Shown here piece by piece: positions 1 through 5,172 of a DNA stretch of 6,926 bases. Made by a program: the position numbers and the translations under genes. Every line of letters begins with the position of its first letter. Position 1 is the first letter of the stretch. Source of the DNA: Rhodospirillaceae bacterium (GTDB lineage Bacteria; Pseudomonadota; Alphaproteobacteria; Thalassobaculales; Thalassobaculaceae); NCBI GenBank assembly GCA_002701455.1, contig NZVJ01000071.1, positions 31,214 to 38,139 on the forward strand, written 5' to 3'. The notes under the pieces were generated by a model. It did no database searches, was not told the DNA's origin, and saw only the letters and a program-made list of their open reading frames with translations.

Positions 1-467
1 ATAGCATCCGTTCGTGCAATGATTAAAGTATTTTCATCAAGCCTTGTATCTACTGCAGCTTTCAGCTTGCCTACCATTTCCATATCCGAAACAAGCGATT
101 TTCCGTTAAGGTGACCGCATCGTTTTGGTAAATCTTGATCCTCTAACTGGATGGCTGATGCGCCTGCCCGCTCAAATTCCTTCACCGTTCGTATCACATT
201 GAGTGCATTTCCATATCCCGTATCACCGTCCACTACAAGTTCTATATCAATACGCTCCCGGATAACTGTAACCGTGTCGGCCACTTCGCGCATTCCAATA
301 AGACCAATGTCCGGCCGGCCAAATCGAGTATAAGCAAGCGATGCTCCTGACAAATACGCTGTGCTGAAACCAGCCTGTTCGACTAAAAGTCCAGACAAAG
401 CATCGTATATTCCCGGAGCCACGGTTATTTTGTCGTCTGATAGACGTTGCTTTAAGTGATTTATCAT
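1..467 (-). CDS. Isocitrate lyase/PEP mutase family protein (carbon-carbon lyase type), 3' part missing
   Basis: This is the N-terminal 155 residues of a member of the isocitrate lyase/phosphoenolpyruvate mutase superfamily. These are cytosolic TIM-barrel enzymes that cleave or rearrange small 2-oxo or dicarboxylic acids with Mg2+. Visible family signatures are APGIYDALS at residues 17-25, the metal-binding loop VDGDTGYGN at 79-87, LEDQ at 108-111 and KRCGH at 115-119. The cysteine in KRCGH (Cys117) is the catalytic residue of C-C lyases such as 2-methylisocitrate lyase and dimethylmalate lyase, and it argues against a true PEP mutase. The usual length is about 280-300 residues, so roughly half is lost beyond the left edge. 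ATG 465-467 is chosen because AGGA lies 9 bases upstream and a strong promoter lies beyond it. The gene is divergent from hyuA. The family is well supported; the substrate (methylisocitrate, dimethylmalate, oxaloacetate or other) is not determinable here. Confidence 0.9.
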   Translation of the reverse strand, partial: MINHLKQRLSDDKITVAPGIYDALSGLLVEQAGFSTAYLSGASLAYTRFGRPDIGLIGMREVADTVTVIRERIDIELVVDGDTGYGNALNVIRTVKEFERAGASAIQLEDQDLPKRCGHLNGKSLVSDMEMVGKLKAAVDTRLDENTLIIARTDA

Positions 468-516
468 AGATTTTTGTCCTAATTCAGCCAAACTCTCGTG
501 TAAAGACAACTAATAA

Positions 517-529
517 TATAACTAAATTA
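517..529 (+). repeat. TATAACT-type intergenic motif, copy 1
   Basis: The sequence reads TATAACTAAATTA. Near copies occur at 1078-1090, 4983-4995 and 5134-5146, all on the plus strand and all outside the chosen coding regions. A 13-base match (ATAATATAACTAA) is shared exactly between 513-525 and 1074-1086. This copy overlaps the end of the -10 box of the minus-strand promoter. Whether it is a binding site or a -10-like element is inference. Confidence 0.3.
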
Positions 530-554
530 TAGTGCAACTAATTGTTAATGTTAA
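526..554 (-). promoter_or_regulatory. Sigma70-type promoter of the lyase-family gene
   Basis: Read on the minus strand, TTAACA (549-554, 5 of 6 matches to the -35 consensus) is followed after exactly 17 bases by a perfect TATAAT -10 box (526-531). Transcription would begin near 519, giving a leader of about 50 bases before ATG 467. This is the best promoter match in the window. The duplicated TTAACA stretch in this region could also be an operator, but no regulator gene is visible. Confidence 0.65.
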
Positions 555-751
555 TGTGTCGTCAAGCTATCTTTATACAAAAAAATGATTGTGATACATC
601 GTTAATCAAAAGCGAAAACTCAATATTCTATAAATACCTTGATAAAAACTTTCTTTTAATTTTGCGTTACAATAAACGAGACATTGGCACGACTATATTT
701 CAATCGCAGAAACCAAGTCATCGTTTGCCGCAGGCTCCAAATAGTTAAGGG

Positions 752-791
752 CCTAGAGTGGCCGAGCGACCGAAAGCGACGGTCTGCTAAA
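752..791 (+). pseudogene. Truncated tRNA-Ser (GCU-type), 5' half only
   Basis: Positions 759-791 align without gaps to bases 5035-5067 of the intact tRNA-Ser(GCU) further right, matching 28 of 33. All five differences are transitions. The match covers the D arm (GGCCGAGCG), the 5' anticodon strand and the anticodon loop CTGCTAA with GCT at 786-788. It then stops abruptly: the 3' anticodon strand does not pair properly, and there is no serine variable arm, no TTCGAAT T loop and no CCA downstream. One D-stem pair is also lost. It is therefore a non-functional fragment of a serine tRNA, either a displaced half from a recombination event or the decayed remnant of a second gene. Confidence 0.6.
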
Positions 792-850
792 GCAGTACTC
801 ATCTAAAAAATCAGCGTTTCTTTATGCTCTGTTTGGAACTCGTTTGGCGC

Positions 851-880
851 ACAACAAATCTAATAATTTTGTTGTTTTTA
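851..880 (+). terminator. Weak hairpin with T run
   Basis: ACAACAAA (851-858) pairs perfectly with TTTGTTGT (868-875) around a 9-base loop and is followed by TTTTA. The stem is AT-rich with only two G-C pairs, so it would be a poor intrinsic terminator. No gene clearly ends just upstream. Confidence 0.2.
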
Positions 881-885
881 AGTCA

Positions 886-901
886 TGCAAGCCTGCTTGC
901 A
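886..901. repeat. 16-base near-perfect palindrome
   Basis: TGCAAGC-CT-GCTTGCA is a 7+7 base inverted repeat with a 2-base centre. It overlaps a second one, CCTGC-TT-GCAGG, at 892-903. The symmetry would suit a dimeric regulator, but it lies more than 150 bases from either promoter, so a role is speculative. Confidence 0.25.
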
Positions 902-1054
902 GGTTGCGGAAAAAATTCAAAAATATAGACGGTATGTTGGCTAAATTGAAACTGAGATCAATCATAACGTGTTGGCAATTGTCGCTATAAAATACAACCC
1001 TCAAAAAAAGAAGTTCTCAAATAATTTAAGTAAGGTTTTGTCACTGAATTTTAT

Positions 1055-1083
1055 TTGGTAAATTTTAGAACGCATAATATAAC
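1055..1083 (+). promoter_or_regulatory. Probable promoter of hyuA-hyuB
   Basis: TTGGTA (1055-1060, 4 of 6 -35 matches) is separated by 17 bases from TATAAC (1078-1083, 5 of 6 -10 matches). Transcription would start near 1090, about 33 bases before the hyuA ATG. The -10 is part of the recurring TATAACTAATTTA motif. The leader carries GACGTT twice, at 1091 and 1113, 22 bases apart. Confidence 0.45.
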
Positions 1084-1122
1084 TAATTTAGACGTTATTA
1101 GCACCCACGCAGGACGTTTAAA

Positions 1123-3219
1123 ATGATCAGAGTAGCATTTGATATTGGAGGGACGTTTACCGACTTCGTTTTGCAAGATACCAGTAAGGGTTTTGCCTAT
1201 TTTCTGAAGGTACCAAGTACGCCCTCTAATCCTGGAGACGCAGTTCTGGCTGGACTGGAAAAGTTGTTAGATGACGGCCAACTTGCAGCCACTTCTGTTG
1301 ACACCTTGTTGCACGCCACAACGATTGCAACAAATGCCATATTAGAACGAAAAGGGGCGGCCACTGGTCTGATAACAACCCAAGGTTTTAGAGATATCCT
1401 AATCATTGGCCGGCAAAAGAGATACGAAACCTATGATCTACATATCAACAAACCCGAGCCCCTCGTTCAACGTAGAAACATAACTGAAGTTGCTGAAAGA
1501 ACAGATTACGATGGTTCGATTTCCACCCCGTTAGATATAACGTCCCTAGATAAGGCTGTGGCCAAGATGCTTTCTTCAAACCTTGAGGCTATAGCCATTT
1601 CCTTGATTCATTCCTACGCCAATCCGAAACATGAAAAGGTCATTCGCGATAGGATTTTAGAAAAAGAACCCAATCTATCGGTTTCCATTTCGTCCGAAAT
1701 TTCACCAAAATTCCGCGAGTACGAGCGAACTAATACAACCGTCGCTAACGCTTATGTTAGACCAATCGTAGACCGTTACATCGCCGCACTTGAGACCACG
1801 TTGGCGGAACGGAATTTTAAAAACGACCTTTTTGTTATGCAATCCAGCGGAGGGTTAGTTTCCGCCAAGATTGCCAGAGACTATCCTATTCGTATTATTG
1901 AATCCGGGCCTGCAGCAGGCGTTTTAATGGGAGGTATTGTTGGAAAAAGTATTGGTGAAAGACATGTAATTACTTTTGACATGGGCGGAACTACGGCAAA
2001 ACTTGGCGCAGTAGACGATGACACGCCGGCGATTACCCCGACATTTGAAGTAGGCCATATCCGCTACAAAAAAGGCAGCGGACTGCCAATAAATGTCCCC
2101 GCGGTAGAATTGCTCGAAATAGGAGCTGGTGGCGGGTCGATTGCAAAGATTGAGCTTGGCATGATAGCCATCGGTCCAGAAAGCGCAGGAGCCGATCCAG
2201 GTCCAATTTGTTACGGTAAGGGGGGAACCCAACCAACGATTACTGATGCAAATGCAGTGTTAGGCTATATCTCGGGTGATTGGTTCAACGCGGGGGAAAT
2301 GCAGCTTGACATCAAGGCAGCACGTTCTGGCATATTTGAAAATATTGCCAAGCCCTTGGGATTGACTTTAGAGCAAGCTGCTTGGGGTATTCATATGGTT
2401 GCCACCAACAATATGGAAAACGCTTTACGTATTGTATCAGTGGAACGCGGCCGAGATCCAAGAACTTATGCAATGGTCGCTTTCGGGGGAGCAGGACCTC
2501 TTCACGCCTCCCGCCTCGCTCGCGGCATTGGAATTCCAAAAGTAGTTATTCCGGCTGGTGCTGGAGTTGGATCGGCGATAGGACTACTAGAAGCCGAACC
2601 AAGAATAGATGTATCCACTACACGCGTGTTAAAGATATCCCCCGAAGTCTCTAGCACAATTCAGTCTATCTTCAATTCACTTGAAAAAAGAGCTAATGAA
2701 GATATGGAGCGACTTGCAGTTTCAGGGGTCACTAAGTGGTCTCGCTATGCATATATGAGGTATGTCGGACAAGGTTTCGAAGTTATGGTCCATTTACCAT
2801 CAGATAAAATAGACGAGAAATATGCAGAGTCTATCATAAGTGCTTTTAATTCGGCTTATTTAAAAAAACATAAATTTTTAGATAAGGATGCGCTTATAGA
2901 AGCAGTGGATTGGTCGCTAGTGGCTACAATTCAAGAAAAACGCACTAAAACTTCAATATATAATTCATTACTTTCCGGGAAACCTCGTGAAAAAACCTCG
3001 CGACAAGTCTTTTTTCCTGAAGTGGGTGGCTTTGTTCAAACAACGATTATCGATCGACGGTCACTATCAGCCCACGACACAGTAACGGGACCTGCTGTTA
3101 TAGAAGATCCCGATAGCACCACAGTTATTTTGCCTGACGACAAAGCAACAATACATGAACGAGGCCATTTGGTTATCGAAGTAACTCAAAAAAAACTGGC
3201 GAAGGATAAAAATGACTGA
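1123..3219 (+). CDS. hyuA: Hydantoinase/oxoprolinase subunit A (HyuA family, ATP-binding subunit)
   Basis: This 698-residue protein has the normal length and full domain order of the HyuA family, the ATP-binding subunit of N-methylhydantoinase, 5-oxoprolinase, caprolactamase and acetone/acetophenone carboxylase-type enzymes. The N-terminal actin-like ATPase half starts with the phosphate loop DIGGTFTD (residues 7-14), followed by TTIATNAILERKG (66-78). Further signatures are REYERTNTT (198-206), MQSSGGL (239-245), ESGPAAG (260-266), the second phosphate loop FDMGGTTAK (285-293), GAGGGSI (334-340) and GADPGP (356-361). AFGGAGPLHA (453-462) and a C-terminal GPAVIEDPDSTT (656-667) follow. It would activate a cyclic amide or ketone with ATP together with HyuB. 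The ATG has AGGA (1111-1114) 8 bases upstream and yields a start exactly at the family's usual MIRVAFDIGGT. It overlaps hyuB by 8 bases, indicating one operon and a heteromeric enzyme. Family assignment is secure; the substrate is unknown. Confidence 0.93.
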   Translation: MIRVAFDIGGTFTDFVLQDTSKGFAYFLKVPSTPSNPGDAVLAGLEKLLDDGQLAATSVDTLLHATTIATNAILERKGAATGLITTQGFRDILIIGRQKRYETYDLHINKPEPLVQRRNITEVAERTDYDGSISTPLDITSLDKAVAKMLSSNLEAIAISLIHSYANPKHEKVIRDRILEKEPNLSVSISSEISPKFREYERTNTTVANAYVRPIVDRYIAALETTLAERNFKNDLFVMQSSGGLVSAKIARDYPIRIIESGPAAGVLMGGIVGKSIGERHVITFDMGGTTAKLGAVDDDTPAITPTFEVGHIRYKKGSGLPINVPAVELLEIGAGGGSIAKIELGMIAIGPESAGADPGPICYGKGGTQPTITDANAVLGYISGDWFNAGEMQLDIKAARSGIFENIAKPLGLTLEQAAWGIHMVATNNMENALRIVSVERGRDPRTYAMVAFGGAGPLHASRLARGIGIPKVVIPAGAGVGSAIGLLEAEPRIDVSTTRVLKISPEVSSTIQSIFNSLEKRANEDMERLAVSGVTKWSRYAYMRYVGQGFEVMVHLPSDKIDEKYAESIISAFNSAYLKKHKFLDKDALIEAVDWSLVATIQEKRTKTSIYNSLLSGKPREKTSRQVFFPEVGGFVQTTIIDRRSLSAHDTVTGPAVIEDPDSTTVILPDDKATIHERGHLVIEVTQKKLAKDKND
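3202..3206 (+). promoter_or_regulatory. Ribosome binding site of hyuB inside hyuA
   Basis: AAGGA lies 5 bases before ATG 3212, within the last codons of hyuA. It fixes the hyuB start at 3212 and the 8-base gene overlap, an arrangement typical of translational coupling. Confidence 0.7.
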
Positions 3220-4885
3220 GCAAAAGCAGATTGATCCCATAACTTTAACGGTTATTTGGAATACGATGCTGTCAATTGCAGACGAATTGGGAACGACCTT
3301 ACGCCATACCGCGTTTTCTGAGGGGGTACGTGAAGGTGATGATTTCTCAACCGCGCTCTTTAATCGCGACGCCTTAATGGTGGCGCAGGGGAATTTTAGC
3401 CCTGGCCATCTTGGAGCAATGCCAACATGCGTAAAACACGCGTTAAACTATTTTCCAGCGGATTTACTTCAGCCCGGAGATTCAATTTTACTAAATGATT
3501 CTTTCATGGGTTCTGGTCATTTCCCAGACACTTTCCAAATAATGCCTGTATTTATTGAAACACGATTAGTTGGTTTTGTAGCTTGTTCTGCGCATCAGGT
3601 AGACATGGGTGGCGCAGCGCCAGGTTCTCAAAAAGTGCATGGAGTTACAGAATCTTTTCAAGAGGGATTAAGACTACTACCCGTTCGTTTGGTTAGAGGC
3701 GGTAATATCGAGGAAGATATTATGCGCATAATTCTGGGAAATGTTAGAATGCCGGAAAAGGTAAGGGGCGATTTATTAGCACAGCATACAGCCAATCTAA
3801 CTGCAGCCGAAAGACTGCAAGAATTATTTCGGGACTATGGAACCGATACCGTAGAAGCAGCTTATGAACTTATCTTGAACCGCTCGGAGCAGGCCATGCG
3901 AGAGGCCTTATCAAAAGTACCCGCAGGGCTATACAGTTTCGAAGATTATTTAGATGACTATGGCCCTGGCACAGAACCCATTAAGATGGCGGTCGACATA
4001 ACCTTTAATGGAAAGGGAGACGTAGAATTGGATTTTTCTCGATCTTCTGATGCCGTTCCCGCCGCTATTAACTCTTACATCAATTATACCAAAGCATACG
4101 CCCTATTCGCGATAAAAGTTTTTTGCAACGCAACCCAGCCGCAAACGGAAGGAGCGATGCGACCAATAACAATCAAAGCTCGGGAAGGCAGTTTTTTTAA
4201 TCCAAAATTCCCAGCACCCTCTGGCGGCAGGGCTATACTCCAAATACGTATCTTCGATACTATCAACGGGGCAATGTCGAAGGCATTGCCTAAAAAAGCT
4301 ATGGGAGCGTTTTCTCATTGGTCCAATCCAAATATTGGCGGAATTGATGATAAAACTTCCAAACCCTTTGTTATGTATGATTTATCGTTGGCGGGTTATG
4401 GGGGCCGCTATGGAGAGGACGGACCGGAAGCTCTCACTCCTGTTATGAATTGCACCAACATACCCGTTGAGGTCCATGAAACGCATAATCCGATACGTGT
4501 AAAATGTTTAGAACTTCTTCCAGATACCGGAGGAGCTGGACAATGGAGAGGTGGCTGCGGACTGAAAAAAGAAATTGAGATACTCAATTCCACTGCAACC
4601 CTTTCTCACTTGGCTGACAGACACAAGTTTCAACCATACGGTGTGTTTGGCGGTCAGCCGGGTACCCTCGCGGAAACAAACCTTTTTAGAGAAAATGAAA
4701 AGAAAAGTTTGGCTTCAAAAGGCGTCGTAGAGTTACGTAAGGGTGACATCTTAAGTTTTTTACTCTCCGGCGCCGGCGGTTACGGATCAGCTGCGCTCAG
4801 AGAAAAAGAAGCTATAGAAAAAGATATAGAAGATGGCTACGTAACTTTGCAAGGAGCAAAAAAGGATTACAACTGGACGCCTTAA
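3212..4885 (+). CDS. hyuB: Hydantoinase/oxoprolinase subunit B (HyuB family, catalytic partner)
   Basis: This 557-residue protein is a complete HyuB-family subunit, the partner of HyuA in ATP-dependent cyclic-amide hydrolases and related carboxylases. It opens with the family's DPITLTVIWNTM (residues 8-19) and continues with REGDDFSTALF (40-50) and SPGHLGAMP (63-71). NDSFMGSGHFPD (95-106) and AHQVDMGG (127-134) follow. His103, Asp106 and His128 are candidate metal ligands: their 3- and 25-residue spacing matches the metal site I recall for the acetone carboxylase alpha subunit. Near the C-terminus are GGAGQWRGGCG (about 434-444), VFGGQPG and the glycine-rich GAGGYG that usually ends the family. 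Short tails after that motif are common, and here about 35 residues follow it. Start ATG 3212 has AAGGA 5 bases upstream. It is cotranscribed with hyuA. N-methylhydantoin, 5-oxoproline, lactam or ketone substrates all remain possible. Confidence 0.93.
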   Translation: MTEQKQIDPITLTVIWNTMLSIADELGTTLRHTAFSEGVREGDDFSTALFNRDALMVAQGNFSPGHLGAMPTCVKHALNYFPADLLQPGDSILLNDSFMGSGHFPDTFQIMPVFIETRLVGFVACSAHQVDMGGAAPGSQKVHGVTESFQEGLRLLPVRLVRGGNIEEDIMRIILGNVRMPEKVRGDLLAQHTANLTAAERLQELFRDYGTDTVEAAYELILNRSEQAMREALSKVPAGLYSFEDYLDDYGPGTEPIKMAVDITFNGKGDVELDFSRSSDAVPAAINSYINYTKAYALFAIKVFCNATQPQTEGAMRPITIKAREGSFFNPKFPAPSGGRAILQIRIFDTINGAMSKALPKKAMGAFSHWSNPNIGGIDDKTSKPFVMYDLSLAGYGGRYGEDGPEALTPVMNCTNIPVEVHETHNPIRVKCLELLPDTGGAGQWRGGCGLKKEIEILNSTATLSHLADRHKFQPYGVFGGQPGTLAETNLFRENEKKSLASKGVVELRKGDILSFLLSGAGGYGSAALREKEAIEKDIEDGYVTLQGAKKDYNWTP

Positions 4886-4982
4886 CTTTTTACAATATTT
4901 AATGAAGATAGAAAGTCTAAAAAACGCCTTGCCAAGACGGGCATTGCTCTGATAGATGAAAACATTCAATGCACGTAAAAGG

Positions 4983-4995
4983 TATAACTAAATTT
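4983..4995 (+). promoter_or_regulatory. TATAACT-type motif upstream of tRNA-Ser, possible -10
   Basis: TATAACTAAATTT lies about 35 bases before the tRNA, and an overlapping TTTAAT (4993-4998) is another -10-like hexamer. No good -35 is found at 16-18 bases upstream of either. It is the third copy of the motif seen at 517 and 1078. It may be the tRNA promoter, but the evidence is thin. Confidence 0.25.
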
Positions 4996-5020
4996 AATGA
5001 CCTGCTAAGTCATTGATTTT
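4994..5020 (+). terminator. Hairpin with T run after hyuB (possible terminator)
   Basis: TTAATGAC (4994-5001) pairs with GTCATTGA (5009-5016) over 8 base pairs including one T-G wobble, around the 7-base loop CTGCTAA, and is followed by TTTT. It sits 108 bases after the hyuB stop and 7 bases before the tRNA, so it could end hyuAB transcripts. The stem is AT-rich, hence weak. The loop is identical to the anticodon loop of the tRNA-Ser fragment at 784-790, which suggests other readings. Confidence 0.4.
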
Positions 5021-5027
5021 ACTAGCG

Positions 5028-5119
5028 GGAGGGGTGGCCGAGCGGCTGAAGGCGGCGGTTTGCTAAACCGTTATACTGGGAAACTGGTATCGAGGGTTCG
5101 AATCCCTTCCCCTCCGCCA
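5028..5119 (+). tRNA. serV: tRNA-Ser(GCU)
   Basis: A complete class II tRNA is visible. The acceptor GGAGGGG (5028-5034) pairs with CCCCTCC (5109-5115). The D stem is GCC/GGC. The anticodon stem GCGGT/ACCGT encloses the loop TTGCTAA with anticodon GCT at 5062-5064, which decodes AGC and AGU. A 20-base variable arm (5072-5091) contains ATAC/GTAT, typical of serine tRNAs. The T arm is GAGGG-TTCGAAT-CCCTT (5092-5108). Discriminator G5116 and an encoded CCA (5117-5119) complete it. It lies between the hyuAB hairpin and ilvA in the same direction. The gene symbol follows E. coli usage for the same anticodon and is nominal. Confidence 0.97.
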
Positions 5120-5133
5120 TTACACCAAAGTTG

Positions 5134-5146
5134 TATAACTCAATTA
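5134..5146 (+). promoter_or_regulatory. TATAACT-type motif upstream of ilvA, possible -10
   Basis: TATAACTCAATTA is the fourth copy of the intergenic motif. If it acts as a -10 element, transcription would begin near 5146, leaving room for the AGCAGG ribosome site before GTG 5173. No -35 match is seen, as that position falls in the tRNA acceptor. The alternative is read-through from the tRNA promoter. Confidence 0.25.
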
Positions 5147-5172
5147 TTTTGAATAAAAAGCAGGTTGAAATA

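Larger units (their letters stand above)
555..1054. other. AT-rich intergenic region without a convincing gene
   Basis: About 500 bases between the two divergent promoters contain no convincing gene. Open frames exist at 542-748 (plus) and 822-1004 (minus, TTG start), but neither has a Shine-Dalgarno site or a recognisable domain, and the first overlaps the promoter at 526-554. The region does hold a truncated tRNA-Ser (752-791), a weak hairpin with a T run (851-880), a near-perfect palindrome (886-901) and a 34-codon frame with a lipobox-like end (824-928). It looks like decayed DNA, possibly a former insertion boundary. Confidence 0.6.

Noticed and set aside
690..741. Short minus-strand frame reading NYLEPAANDDLVSAIEI before a stop
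   Set aside because: It looks like the tail of a protein, but a stop codon lies a few codons upstream and no homologue could be named.
542..748. 68-residue plus-strand open frame
   Set aside because: It starts within the minus-strand promoter region, has no ribosome site and no recognisable domain; low-complexity AT-rich translation.
822..1004. 60-residue minus-strand open frame with TTG start
   Set aside because: No recognisable domain, weak start, and it spans the palindrome and the weak hairpin; best read as chance in AT-rich DNA.
1924..2232. 102-residue minus-strand frame inside hyuA
   Set aside because: Antisense shadow of a strongly conserved HyuA region including the second phosphate loop.
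2382..2654. 90-residue plus-strand frame inside hyuA
   Set aside because: Out-of-frame shadow; the hyuA frame here encodes the conserved AFGGAGPLHA motif.
4930..4943. TGCC/GGCA mini hairpin after hyuB as terminator
   Set aside because: Only four base pairs and no T run follows; the hairpin at 4994-5020 is far better.
5131..5172. N-terminal extension of IlvA from TTG 5131
   Set aside because: No Shine-Dalgarno site, begins 11 bases after the tRNA, and adds residues not matched by the family N-terminus.
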